64,000 bases of DNA from Solirubrobacterales bacterium (GCA_003132505.1 PKXY01000044.1:1-64000); one strand, 5' to 3'; counted from the stretch's first letter, positions 26,959-38,056 are shown. Numbers and translations are program-made. The notes: generated from the sequence alone by a model not told the origin.

Positions 26959-28476
26959 TCAGTCGGCGAGTGCGGCATGGGCCGGCTCGGCGAAGATTCG
27001 CTCGTAGAGGTCTTCGCCGTAGCTGGTGGTGAGCGGCTCGCCTTCGACGAGCCTGAAGGTTCGCTGGCCCTCGTCTTGGCGTGGCGCGCGCAGGAAAGCG
27101 GCTGTCTCCGCACGCTCCGCGTAGAGCCCGCCGGCGAGGTCGTACATGTGCGTGACGAAGAAGATCTTGATGCCTGCTTCCTGGAGTGCGCGAATGATCT
27201 GCCGGGCGATCTCCGAGCCTTCTTGCTCGTTGGTCGCGGCGAATGACTCGTTGAAAAGCAGCGTGCTGCCCGGGGTGAGCTGGTCGGCGATCTGACTCAT
27301 CCGGCGGAGCTCCTCGTCGAACTTGCCGGCCTCGAGCGTGACGTCCTCCTCGCGCTTGAAGTGCGTGAACACGCCGGTCCGGATGTCGGCGGCGAACGAC
27401 TGCGCGGCGACGAACATGCCGGATTGCATCATCAGCTGCGCGACTCCGACGCCGCGCAGAAACGTCGATTTGCCGCCCTGGTTGGCGCCCGTGACGATGA
27501 TCAGCGTCTTGTCGTTGGCGTTTAGGTCGTTGCCGACGACGCCTTGGATTTTCAGCGCCAAACACGGGTCGTACAAGCCGCTGGCCTGCAGCTTCGCGAA
27601 TCCCGCGGCGGACGGGTCGGGCATGCAGGTCGGTTGGCCTGTGCCGGTGAGTTGCGCGTAGAGGTTGAGGGTCGCGACGTACAAGCCGAGCTCCGCGCGG
27701 AGCAGGCTGAAGAAGCTCAGGATGTGGTCGACGGATTGCCGGGCGGCGTTGGCGGCGAGGTTGAGGCCTCTGTCTCGCAACTCCTCGAGCGCGCGAAAGC
27801 CGGCCTCGTCGCGGTCGGCGATCGCGAAGCTGTAGTGCGGGCCTTTGGCGAGCGGGGAGAGGCGCGAGCGCCAGCTGCCGCGGCGGTCGGACGGGCGGCG
27901 CAGGACGTATTTCGTGCCCTTGTTGCCGTCGTCGAGCTCGGCGCTGATCAGGACGCCGCGGCGGAAGCGCAGCTCGCGCAGCTGCGCCTGGACCTCGGCG
28001 AGGTAGTCCTCGCCGAGGTCGCTTTTGATTGTCGCGAACAGGCGCGTGAAGCCTTCGCATGTGAACTGCGTGGCGTGCGCTTCGGCGATCTCGTGAAGGC
28101 GTTTGAGTGCGCCGACGAGCAACTCGAGGACTCGCAGCGAGTTGGCGAGCACCGACCCGGACGAGCGCAGCAGGGGGCTGAACCAGACTGTTTTAGGCGC
28201 CGCGAGCGCCTCGATCGCGACGGCGTAGATCTCTCTGACGGTGTCCGGGTGCTCGATGCAATCAGCGAGGATCTGTTGGCGATAGCGGATAGCGGCTGGA
28301 TCGGAGAGACCTAGGAGTAGCGCGCGCTGGGCGATCTCGCGCAGGAAGCCGTCGCCGAGCGCCATCGCTTCGAGCAGCGTGTTCAGCTCGAGGTCTGATG
28401 TGAGCACGTCGGTGTTCGCCGGCAGCTCGCGCCCCAGGTCGAAGTCCTCGTCTCTGTGCATGAGGTAAGCCTTCAT
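26959..28476 (-). CDS. MutS-related ATPase (second gene of pair)
   Basis: GANQGGKSTFLRGVGVAQLMMQSGMFVAA...STLLFNESFAATNEQEGSEIARQIIRAL; no MutS domain I. Confidence 0.85.
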   Translation of the reverse strand: MKAYLMHRDEDFDLGRELPANTDVLTSDLELNTLLEAMALGDGFLREIAQRALLLGLSDPAAIRYRQQILADCIEHPDTVREIYAVAIEALAAPKTVWFSPLLRSSGSVLANSLRVLELLVGALKRLHEIAEAHATQFTCEGFTRLFATIKSDLGEDYLAEVQAQLRELRFRRGVLISAELDDGNKGTKYVLRRPSDRRGSWRSRLSPLAKGPHYSFAIADRDEAGFRALEELRDRGLNLAANAARQSVDHILSFFSLLRAELGLYVATLNLYAQLTGTGQPTCMPDPSAAGFAKLQASGLYDPCLALKIQGVVGNDLNANDKTLIIVTGANQGGKSTFLRGVGVAQLMMQSGMFVAAQSFAADIRTGVFTHFKREEDVTLEAGKFDEELRRMSQIADQLTPGSTLLFNESFAATNEQEGSEIARQIIRALQEAGIKIFFVTHMYDLAGGLYAERAETAAFLRAPRQDEGQRTFRLVEGEPLTTSYGEDLYERIFAEPAHAALAD

Positions 28477-30194
28477 CTTGCGACCCCTGCCTTGAGCGTG
28501 TCGTAGTCCAGCCTGTACTTTTGGGCCAGTGCTGCGGCGTAGGCGCGCCCATCGGCGGGGCGCCGCTCGAGCTTGAACGTCCGCATCGTCGGATCGCCCG
28601 GATCGACCATGCTGGTCATGCTGACGATCTTCTCGTTCAGCGACGCGAGCTCGTCGACGAATGTGACGTACACGCACAGAAGGTCGAGCTGTGTGATCCG
28701 CTCGAGCACCTTCGCTCCGAGCAGACGCGCGTCCTGCAGTGTCGTCGAGCCGAAGCTCTCGTTCATGATGATGATGCTGTTCGGCGTCGCCACCTCGAGG
28801 ATCTCGTGGATCCGGTAGAGCTCGTCTTCGAGCTTGCCGCGCAACGTCGCGAGGTCCTCCTCCCGCTCGAAGTGGGCGAACATCTGGTCGAAGAGGAAGA
28901 GCTGCGCTTCATTGCCGGGCACCTGACAGCCGAGCGCGGCGAGGTAGTGGAGCTGTCCGAAGGTCCGCGCGAATGTCGTCTTGCCGCCATTGTTGGGGCC
29001 GGATACGACGAACACGCGCTCGCGGTCGTCGAGCTGGAAGTCGTTGCAGACCACGGTTTCGTCGTCGCCTGAGAGCTTGTCAGCGAGCGCGATGTCGAAG
29101 GCGTCGCGTGCCCGGATTGCCTTCGAGCCGTCGGAGACCCGCGGATAGCAGAAGCGCAGTGCTGGGCGCTCGAGGCGCTCGAGGTACTCGCGGTAGGCGA
29201 CGTAGAACTGGATCTCGCGGTCGAAGGTCAGGATCGTCGGATCGGTGTACGCGCTGGTATTGGCGCAGTACTCCTGGAGCGCGCGGAAGGGCTCGGGGTG
29301 GATGCGCGCCACGAGGTCGAGGACCTGTGCTTCGACGTGGTTCATGTCCGCCGGTCCGGCGGGGGACGCGACGCGGTAGTCCTTGACGGCGCCCTGCTTG
29401 AAGCGCGCGAACGTCTCGTCGACCTCGGCGCCCTGGTCGGCCTGGTCGTTGTAGCTGGTCACGGTGATGCGGTTGCCCTTGATGTGAAGGTTGTATTGGA
29501 GTCCAACGAGGTCGTTCGCGACCTTGGTTGTCTGCTCGACGAGCGTGGTGAACGCCGGCGAGGTGGCGTAGCTGAGGAGGTAGACGCGAAAGGCAAGCAT
29601 GCCGTGCGACCTGAGGCGTGCTTTGCTCAGGTCGCCAGCAAGGCACTTGACGGCGTCGCAGTAGTCCTCGACGGCTCTCAGGTACCAGCGCTGCTGCTGC
29701 CGCGCGAAGTGGAGCTTGCCGACGAGCGCGCGGTGTCTGCGCATCCACCGCAGCTTCGTGGCGAACGAGCGGATGTCGTCGAGCACTGTCTTGTTCTCGA
29801 GGTCGCGGAAGACTTCGTGGCGGTAGTTGATCGTCGCGACGCTGTGAAGCGGCGCCCGGTAAAGCGGCACGAGGTCGTATTCCTCGCGACCTTTGGTGAT
29901 CGAGCCGACGACGCGGTCGAGCTGGAGATCAGCGAAGAACGCTGGAGTGGCAGCGTCGTCCACGCCAGCAGTGGGCTCAGGCTGATCGAAGAGGATGCTG
30001 CGAAACACCGACGGCGCGTCGCGCGGCGTTTTCGCGGCTGCGAGGCGCGTCGCGCCGGCTCGCGGTGTCGCGGCACGCCCGTTCGCTTCGGACGCTCCGC
30101 GGTGGCTTGCGGGAGGCGCTGCTGCGCGACCGGACTCGCTCACGAATGACCTCGCGGTTCGGTAGAGGCCATCAGCGCGGCAGTGCGCAGACAA
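28473..30194 (-). CDS. MutS-related ATPase (first gene of pair); exact start uncertain
   Basis: VFVVSGPNNGGKTTFARTFGQLHYLAALGCQVPG...SIIIMNESFGSTTLQDARLLGAKVLERI; overlaps next gene by 4 nt. Confidence 0.85.
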   Translation of the reverse strand: MSAHCRADGLYRTARSFVSESGRAAAPPASHRGASEANGRAATPRAGATRLAAAKTPRDAPSVFRSILFDQPEPTAGVDDAATPAFFADLQLDRVVGSITKGREEYDLVPLYRAPLHSVATINYRHEVFRDLENKTVLDDIRSFATKLRWMRRHRALVGKLHFARQQQRWYLRAVEDYCDAVKCLAGDLSKARLRSHGMLAFRVYLLSYATSPAFTTLVEQTTKVANDLVGLQYNLHIKGNRITVTSYNDQADQGAEVDETFARFKQGAVKDYRVASPAGPADMNHVEAQVLDLVARIHPEPFRALQEYCANTSAYTDPTILTFDREIQFYVAYREYLERLERPALRFCYPRVSDGSKAIRARDAFDIALADKLSGDDETVVCNDFQLDDRERVFVVSGPNNGGKTTFARTFGQLHYLAALGCQVPGNEAQLFLFDQMFAHFEREEDLATLRGKLEDELYRIHEILEVATPNSIIIMNESFGSTTLQDARLLGAKVLERITQLDLLCVYVTFVDELASLNEKIVSMTSMVDPGDPTMRTFKLERRPADGRAYAAALAQKYRLDYDTLKAGVAR

Positions 30195-30342
30195 AGGCGA
30201 GCCTCATCGCCTATCGACAACAGGATACAAGGTCGGTCGCGGTAGCAGACAGTGCTGCAGCGGGCCGGTGGCGTGACCGGTGACTCGCCGCCAGCAGTGA
30301 AGTGATGCTCGCGGACGCGAGAGCGGAGATCGAGAGTGTTGA

Positions 30343-31722
<1,380 letters not shown>

Positions 31723-31880
31723 CTGCGCTGAGCTTCACCGCCGGCCATGCTCACCGACCTCGTGCCGTGCCGTTCGACTTCGAGGCGACCGGACATGGCG
31801 TTTCGGGTCACGGTGCATGCCCTCGAGTGGCCCGTATCGTCGGTCTCACCTTGCGCTCTGCGTCTGCGGTTTCGCTGCCG

Positions 31881-32084
31881 TTACCCGTTCGCTCGTGTGA
31901 GGATCAGGACGATGACCACCGACAGCGCAATCAGGTATGCGAACGCGAACGCCGCGCGCCGTGCCGCCTCGAGCGCGGCGTAGCGCGAGCCTCTGGCGTG
32001 GCGTTGGAGCTCGTCGTAGGAGATCAGGAACGCCATTGCCGCCCCGATCAGGTCCAACGGCAATAGCAGGAAGAGGAGACTCAT
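31881..32084 (-). CDS. Small membrane protein, 67 aa, two predicted TM segments
   Basis: MSLLFLLLPLDLIGAAMAFLISYDELQRHARGSRYAALEAARRAAFAFAYLIALSVVIVLILTRANG. Confidence 0.55.
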   Translation of the reverse strand: MSLLFLLLPLDLIGAAMAFLISYDELQRHARGSRYAALEAARRAAFAFAYLIALSVVIVLILTRANG

Positions 32085-32478
32085 CAGGCGGCGTCCACGA
32101 ACCGTCGCTGGATGTCGCCGGCGCTGCGTGCGAGCGTGCCGACGAACACACCGGTCGGCAGCCAACGTACGGTCGAGCGACCGCGCGTGCGGCAGCGCCC
32201 GGATGCGTCGCGCCAATCGCTCATCGACTGCGAAGGGTCGCACGTTATAAGGAGGCCACGGGCGCCACGTGTGGCCGAGCTCCGCCGAGTTCGAGGCGGC
32301 AGGTGAGGCGCGTCTGCTGAGGGCCGTGCGAAGTCTCGGCGGGCGCAAGCGCTGGACAGTCGAATTCCGGCTAGCAGAGCGGAGCGCCAGATCGCGCTGA
32401 GCGAGCGCACCGATCGCGGGATCAAGCGCGAAGCCCGACAAACACGACGGATCTGGCGAGGATCCGGCCGACCTCGCC

Positions 32479-32508
32479 TTGACAGGCGGTACGCCGCTGC
32501 AATAGAAC
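32479..32508 (+). promoter_or_regulatory. Candidate promoter for Ehr module 1
   Basis: TTGACA 32479-32484, TAGAAC 32503-32508 (18-bp spacer), with GGCG-GTA-CGCC inverted repeat in the spacer. Confidence 0.4.
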
Positions 32509-32606
32509 CCCCGCGGAGTACGCGCTGAAGTCCGCGTTATGCCGGTAGCCCGGACGATGACTTCTACCTCGACAACGAGCGTGGAGTCCTTCGACCGGAG
32601 ACGTAC

Positions 32607-33554
32607 GTGGACTACGTCATACAAGTCCTACAGAGCGCCGTGGTGCTCTTCCTGGCGCCCCTTTACACGGGCGCGATCGCTCGCGCCGAAGCAATCGTGC
32701 AGTCGAAACGCGGCCCGAGCGTGCTGCAGCCGTACCGCGACCTCGCGAAGCTGCTGCGCAAAGGCAGCGCGACCTCGGAGGACGCGTCGTGGATCTTCCG
32801 TGGCGCCCCGTTCGTAGCGTTTGCGTGCTACCTGACAGTGTCGGTGATCGTGCCGGTGATCACCGACGAGCCGCTCCCGCTCGCGTTCCTCGCCGACCTG
32901 ATCGGCGGCGCGTTCGTGCTCGGGCTAGCGAGCTTCGCGATCTCGCTCGCGGCGCTCGACACCGCCAGCCCGCTCGGCGGCCTGGGGGCGAGTCGCACGA
33001 CCTGGGTCGGCAGCTTCGCCGAACCGGCGCTGATCCTCGTCTTCTTCACCGTCGGCGTGCTTTCGGCATCAGACAACCCCTACCTGATGAACCACGCGCT
33101 CGCGCACTCGCCGGATGCCCTGGTGCTGCCGACACACATCCTCGGCGCGATCGCGTTCTTCATGATCGTGCTCGCCGAGAACGGAAGGATCCCGATCGAT
33201 AACCCAGCCGGGACGATCGAGATCTCGATGATCGAGGAAAGCCGCGTGCTCGAGTACTCCGGCCGTGAGTACGCGCTCGTGAAGTGGGGCGGCTGGATGA
33301 AGGTCTTCCTGATGTCCGCGATCTTCATGAACGTGTTCGTGCTCCCCTGGGGTCTCGGCGGCGCCAGTGACCTCGGGAGCGCGCTGCTCGGGATCCTCGC
33401 CCTCGCCGGGAAGCTGATCGTCTGCGGTACCGCGATCGTGATCGTCGACAGCTCTTTCGCGAAGCTGCGCTTCTTCCGCATCGCCGAGTTCCTCGGCGCG
33501 GCGTTCCTGCTCGCGCTCGTCGGCGTGGCGACCTCCTACGTGATCGGAAAGTGA
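32607..33554 (+). CDS. Ehr module 1: HyfC/HycD/NuoH-like membrane subunit
   Basis: LFLAPLYTGAIARAEAIVQSKRGPSVLQPYRDLAKLLRKGS...ILAENGRIPIDNPAGTIEISMIEESRVLEYSG. Confidence 0.9.
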   Translation: MDYVIQVLQSAVVLFLAPLYTGAIARAEAIVQSKRGPSVLQPYRDLAKLLRKGSATSEDASWIFRGAPFVAFACYLTVSVIVPVITDEPLPLAFLADLIGGAFVLGLASFAISLAALDTASPLGGLGASRTTWVGSFAEPALILVFFTVGVLSASDNPYLMNHALAHSPDALVLPTHILGAIAFFMIVLAENGRIPIDNPAGTIEISMIEESRVLEYSGREYALVKWGGWMKVFLMSAIFMNVFVLPWGLGGASDLGSALLGILALAGKLIVCGTAIVIVDSSFAKLRFFRIAEFLGAAFLLALVGVATSYVIGK

Positions 33555-33557
33555 GCG

Positions 33558-34232
33558 ATGGAGGGCCTGTCGTCCCTGTCGACTGAGGGGGTCCTGCTCG
33601 ACCTCGCCGCGGTCGTGATCCTCTTGTGCGCGTTCGCCTGTCTGGGATCCAAGCTCTTCGACCGCTACGTCGCCTATTACGGGCTGCAGTCGCTGACGCT
33701 GGCGTTTGCGGCGGGCGTCGTCGCTCAGCACAACGGCGAGGCGGGGCTGTGGGTGTTGGCCGCGATCACGTTCGCACTCAAGGGCGTGGCGATCCCACTG
33801 GCGACGCGGCGCTTTCTGCTCGAGCGCTTCCACCTCAACCGTGATGTGGCGCTGTCCACCGGTCTGTCGCGCTCGCTGATCGTCGGCGCAGCGCTGACGG
33901 TGTTCGCCTATCTGACGATCGGGCGCGGCGAGATCGGCGTCGCGCTCGTCGCGCGAGCGGTCGTGCCGATCGCCGTCGCGGTCATCCTGCTCGGCGGGCT
34001 GTGCATGGTCGTGCGCCGTCACACGATCGCCCAGCTCATCGGCTGGCTGATCATCGAGAACGGCGTCTTCCTCGCCGCGATCGCGACGATCGCGACGTTC
34101 CCGTTCATCGTCGAGGCCGGCGTCTTCCTCGACCTCGTCGCCGCCGTGCTGATCATGATCACGTTCGTCTCCGGCTTGGCCCACCAGCTCGCCGAGGCCA
34201 GCGCAACCGAGCTGCGTCAGTTGAGCGAGTGA
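33558..34232 (+). CDS. Ehr module 1: HyfE-like (NuoK-like) membrane subunit
   Basis: YVAYYGLQSLTLAFAAGVVAQ...ITFALKGVAIPLATRRFLLERF...GWLIIENGVFLAAIA. Confidence 0.85.
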   Translation: MEGLSSLSTEGVLLDLAAVVILLCAFACLGSKLFDRYVAYYGLQSLTLAFAAGVVAQHNGEAGLWVLAAITFALKGVAIPLATRRFLLERFHLNRDVALSTGLSRSLIVGAALTVFAYLTIGRGEIGVALVARAVVPIAVAVILLGGLCMVVRRHTIAQLIGWLIIENGVFLAAIATIATFPFIVEAGVFLDLVAAVLIMITFVSGLAHQLAEASATELRQLSE

Positions 34233-35716
34233 CGATCGCGCTCGCACTCGCCGTCGTCGGGCTGCCGCTGCTGCCCGCGCTGCTCGCGATCTTCACCTCC
34301 CGCGCGCGGCCGCTCGGCTTCACCGCCACCGCCGCCGGCTTGCTGACGCTCGCGGCGGCGATCGTGCTCGCGGTGCGCCTCGCGGGCGGGCATCACACAC
34401 ACGCGCTGAGCGGGTTCATCTCGCTCGACGCGCTGAGCGGCTTCTTCGTCTTCACGATCTCCGTGGTCGTCGCGCTGGCGAGTTTCGGCTCGGCCGCCTA
34501 CCTGCGTGCCGAGGAGGAGCGCGGCGATCTCAGACCACTCCAGGTCCGGCTCTACTTCGTCTTCTTTGCCCTGTTCGCGTCGCTGATGCTGGCCTCGTTC
34601 GAAACCGGGAACCTCGGCCTGCTGTGGGTGCTGATCGAGGCCAGCACGCTCGCCAGCTGCGTTCTCGTCGGACTCGAGGCCAAAGCCGTCTCGCTCGAAG
34701 CGGCTTGGAAGTACATCATCATCAGCTCGTTTGGCGTCACGATCGCGCTGGCCGGCACGTTGTTCGTCTACTACGCGGCCGGCGGCCTCCAGGGATCACC
34801 GACCGAGCACCTGACCTGGTCCTTCCTGTTCGCGCACGCGAGCGCGCTGCACCACGACAGCCTGCGGCTGGGGTTCCTCCTGATCGTCGTCGGCTACGGC
34901 ACGAAGGTCGGGTTGGCACCGATGCACACCTGGCTGCCCGACGCGCACTCCGAGGCACCAAGTCCGGCCAGCGCGATGCTCTCCGCGGCGCTGCTGAACA
35001 CCGGCATGTACGCGATCATCCGCTTCCAGGCCCTCGCGGGCATCGGGCTCGGCCGACACTACCCCGGGGACGTGCTGCTCGTCTTCGGATTCATCTCGAT
35101 CGTCATCGGCGTGCTGTTCCTCGTGCTGCGCGGCAACTTCAAGCGGATGTTCGCCTACTCTTCGGTCGAGCACATGGGCATCATCGCGGTGGCCCTCGGC
35201 TTCGGCGGCACGCTCGGGTTATACGGCGCGCTGCTGCACACGCTCTGTCACGCGGTCGGCAAGGCGGTGCTCTTCCTGACCAGCGGGGACCTCGTCTTGC
35301 GCTACCGCACGCGTCTCGTCGACGACGTCCGCGGCGTGCTCGGGGTGATGCCAATCACCGGCGCCGCGCTGCTGCTCGGCGCGCTCGCGGTCACCGGCTC
35401 ACCGCCCTTCGGCCTCTTCCTCAGCGAGCTGACGATCGTGCGCGCCGGCTTCGCCGCGTCGAGCCCCGTGCTCGTCGGCCTGCTCCTGCTGCTGCTCGTC
35501 GTCGGCTTCATCGCGTTGATGCGCGCCGCCACCGGCATGGCGCTCGGTGCGCCGCCGAATAACGGCGTGACCACCGTCGCCTACGCCGAGCGCAGCGGTC
35601 GTCTGCTGGCGGCCACGCCGCTCGTCGCCGGACTCTGCGGGCTGCTGGTTCTCGGCGTCTGGATTCCCGGGGGCCTCAACACGCTGATCACCCATGCGAT
35701 CGGATCGATCACATGA
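34229..35716 (+). CDS. Ehr module 1: HyfF/NuoN-like antiporter-type subunit
   Basis: LLWVLIEASTLASCVLVGLEAKAVSLEAAWKYIIISSFGVTIALAG...GYGTKVGLAPMHTWLPDAHSEAPSPASAMLSAALLN...FAYSSVEHMGII. Confidence 0.92.
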   Translation: MTIALALAVVGLPLLPALLAIFTSRARPLGFTATAAGLLTLAAAIVLAVRLAGGHHTHALSGFISLDALSGFFVFTISVVVALASFGSAAYLRAEEERGDLRPLQVRLYFVFFALFASLMLASFETGNLGLLWVLIEASTLASCVLVGLEAKAVSLEAAWKYIIISSFGVTIALAGTLFVYYAAGGLQGSPTEHLTWSFLFAHASALHHDSLRLGFLLIVVGYGTKVGLAPMHTWLPDAHSEAPSPASAMLSAALLNTGMYAIIRFQALAGIGLGRHYPGDVLLVFGFISIVIGVLFLVLRGNFKRMFAYSSVEHMGIIAVALGFGGTLGLYGALLHTLCHAVGKAVLFLTSGDLVLRYRTRLVDDVRGVLGVMPITGAALLLGALAVTGSPPFGLFLSELTIVRAGFAASSPVLVGLLLLLLVVGFIALMRAATGMALGAPPNNGVTTVAYAERSGRLLAATPLVAGLCGLLVLGVWIPGGLNTLITHAIGSIT

Positions 35717-37230
35717 GCGCCCGGCAGACTACGGCGGGCCTGCCGCCCGCGTTTAGCGAGCTCGCGCCAGGGGTCAGCGGCGCACGGGTGAGGCCCGATC
35801 AGCTGGTCGCGATCACCAACGAGCTCGCCACGACGCACCCCGCCCGCCTCGCCGACCTGTTCGCGAGCGAGCCCCGGCACGGCGCGGAGCTGACGTTGCG
35901 CGCCGTGTACGCGCTCGACGACGCGGCCCGCTATGCGATCGTCGAGTGCCCCACGAGCGGCGATGAGTTCCCAGCCCTGTCGGACCTCGATCCGGCCGCA
36001 TTCGTCGAGGAGTGCGAGATCTACGAGCAGTTCGCGGTCCGTCCGGCGAACGACAAGCCGCTCAACCGCGTGCTGATCCCGCCGCACGCCGACGCGACGT
36101 TCCCGCGGCTGGGGCACCGCCCACGCCCGGAGCTCGAATCGCTGCACGCGCGCCACGTGGTCGAAGGGGAGGCGTTCGAGTTCCCGTTCGGTCCGGTCCG
36201 CGCCGCCGGCTGGGAGAGCCTCTACATGGGTCTCGTGACGACCGGCGAGGAGGTGCTCGACCTCTACCTCTTCCACTGGCACAAGCACCGCGGCATCGAG
36301 CGGCGGCTGGTCGGATTGAAGCCCGAGCGCGCGCTGTTCTTTGCCGAACGAATGGATGGACTGAACGCCGTCGGCAACGGACTGGCCTTCTGCCGCGCGA
36401 TCGAAACGGCGGCCGGCGCCAGGGTCGCCGCCGCCGCCGCGCACACGCGCTCGATCGCGCTCGAAATGGAGCGCATCTACAACCACGCGGCCGCGGTCGC
36501 CGCGACCTGCCAGACGACCGGCTTGTCGGTTGGCCAGGCGCGCGCCGAGATCGTGCTCGAAGAGCTGCTGCGGCTCAACGCCGCTGCCTTCGGACACCGC
36601 TACCTGTTCGACGTGCTCGCGCCCGGCGGCGTGCGTCGAGTCGGCGACGCTGACGCAATCCGCAAGCAGCTGCCACGCGCCTGCGGTGAGTTCCGCCGCG
36701 TCACCGAAGCGCTCCTGCGGACCAACTCGCACGTCGACCGGCTCGAGGCCACCGGGATGCTCACGCACGAGCAGGCCCAGCGCCTCGGACTCGTCGGTCC
36801 GGTCGCGCGGGCGGCCGGCTGCCCGATCGACTCGCGCGCCGACCACCCGTTCGCTCCCTACGACCAGCTGGAGCTCTCGCCGCCGGTGCGCGAGAGCGGC
36901 GACGTGCTCGCGCGGATGGAGGTGATGCTCGCCGAGGTCGCGGCCTCGGAGCAGCTCGTGCTCGAGCAGCTCGCCGATGCCGGGCCAGGGCAGATCGACG
37001 TGCAACCGCGCTCCGCCGCGGCGCTCGGCTGGGCGGAGTCGCCGCGCGGCGAGGCGCTGACCTGGGTTTCGTTTGACTCGCGCGGGGCAATCGAGCGCGC
37101 ACGCCTGCGCCCGGCATCGGTGCGCAACTGGCGCGCGTTCGATGACGCGGCCCGCGCCGAGAACGTGTTCACCGACATCCCGATCATCGAGGCCAGCTTC
37201 TGGCTGACCGTCGCGGGGTTCGCGCGCTGA
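35713..37230 (+). CDS. Ehr module 1: HyfG/HycE/NuoCD-like large subunit lacking NiFe ligands
   Basis: HKHRGIERRLVGLKPERALFFAERMDGLNAVGNGLAFCRAIE...EMERIYNHAAAVAATCQTTG...APGGVRRV; C-terminus TDIPIIEASFWLTVAGFAR without DPCxxC. Confidence 0.88.
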   Translation: MSARQTTAGLPPAFSELAPGVSGARVRPDQLVAITNELATTHPARLADLFASEPRHGAELTLRAVYALDDAARYAIVECPTSGDEFPALSDLDPAAFVEECEIYEQFAVRPANDKPLNRVLIPPHADATFPRLGHRPRPELESLHARHVVEGEAFEFPFGPVRAAGWESLYMGLVTTGEEVLDLYLFHWHKHRGIERRLVGLKPERALFFAERMDGLNAVGNGLAFCRAIETAAGARVAAAAAHTRSIALEMERIYNHAAAVAATCQTTGLSVGQARAEIVLEELLRLNAAAFGHRYLFDVLAPGGVRRVGDADAIRKQLPRACGEFRRVTEALLRTNSHVDRLEATGMLTHEQAQRLGLVGPVARAAGCPIDSRADHPFAPYDQLELSPPVRESGDVLARMEVMLAEVAASEQLVLEQLADAGPGQIDVQPRSAAALGWAESPRGEALTWVSFDSRGAIERARLRPASVRNWRAFDDAARAENVFTDIPIIEASFWLTVAGFAR

Positions 37231-37568
37231 TGGCGTTCTGGTTCTTCCGCGGGTTGGGAAAGGGCATCGTCACGACGCGCTACCCGAAGGCGATCGATCC
37301 GTGGACGAGCGCCTTGCCCACACCCCCGGCCTTCCACTCCGACCGCCTGACGATCGCGCTCGTCGACAGGCTGATCGAGGTCTGCCCATCGCGGGCCCTC
37401 GCGCGTGAGCACAACGAGCTGATCTTCGACGTCGGCGCCTGCAGCGCCTGCGAGCGCTGCGTGCAGGAAGGCGCCGGTGCGGTCGAGCACAGTGGCGTCT
37501 TTGAACTCGCGAGCACGCGCCGCGAGCACCTCCTCAAGCGCGTTCACATCGGCAGGGGCTCGGCGTGA
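37230..37568 (+). CDS. Ehr module 1: HyfH-like ferredoxin subunit, degenerate
   Basis: IVTTRYPKAIDP...LIEVCPSRALAREHNELIFDVGACSACERCVQEGAGAV. Confidence 0.8.
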   Translation: MAFWFFRGLGKGIVTTRYPKAIDPWTSALPTPPAFHSDRLTIALVDRLIEVCPSRALAREHNELIFDVGACSACERCVQEGAGAVEHSGVFELASTRREHLLKRVHIGRGSA

Positions 37569-38056
37569 CCGACGACGCGCTGGCCGCTGAGCTGCGTCGC
37601 CGGGCGCTCGCGCTGTTCGGGCGCAGCCTGCACATCCGCACGGTCGACACCGGCTCGTGCGCGGTCTGCGAGTCGGAGATCCGGCTGCTCTCAGCGCCAC
37701 CCTACGACCTGCACAGGCTCGGATTCTTCTTCACGCCGGCGCCGCGCCACGCGGACCTGCTGCTCATCACCGGTCCCGCCGTCCGCGCGATGGACACCGC
37801 GCTGTTGAAGACCTTCGAAGCCACGCCCGACCCGAAGGCGGTCGTCGCCGTCGGTGCCTGTGCGCTTGGCGGCGTCTACGAGGAGGATGGATTCGTCCAC
37901 GGCGCCGTCGATCGCGTTCTGCCGGTCGACGTCTACGTCCCAGGCTGTCCGCCGAGCCCGCTGGCGCTGCTGCACGGCCTGCTGGTCGCAGTCGGCCGCC
38001 TCGAGGAGCGCGTCGCCGCCCTCACCTTCGATCTCGCAGCGGAGGTCGAGCGGTGA
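37565..38056 (+). CDS. Ehr module 1: HyfI/HycG/NuoB-like subunit, N2-type cysteines intact
   Basis: RSLHIRTVDTGSCAVCESEIRLLSAPPYDLHRLGFFFTPAPRHADLLLITGP...VGACALGG...VYVPGCPPSPLALL. Confidence 0.9.
   Translation: MTDDALAAELRRRALALFGRSLHIRTVDTGSCAVCESEIRLLSAPPYDLHRLGFFFTPAPRHADLLLITGPAVRAMDTALLKTFEATPDPKAVVAVGACALGGVYEEDGFVHGAVDRVLPVDVYVPGCPPSPLALLHGLLVAVGRLEERVAALTFDLAAEVER

Noticed and set aside
26915-28060. 381-aa minus-strand ORF
   Set aside because: Same-strand alternative frame of the MutS-like gene; Arg/Pro-rich composition.
33069-34247. 392-aa minus-strand ORF
   Set aside because: Antisense to hyfC-1/hyfE-1; Asp/Arg/Gln-rich shadow translation typical of GC-rich coding DNA.
35581-37005. 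474-aa minus-strand ORF
   Set aside because: Antisense shadow of the module 1 large subunit.
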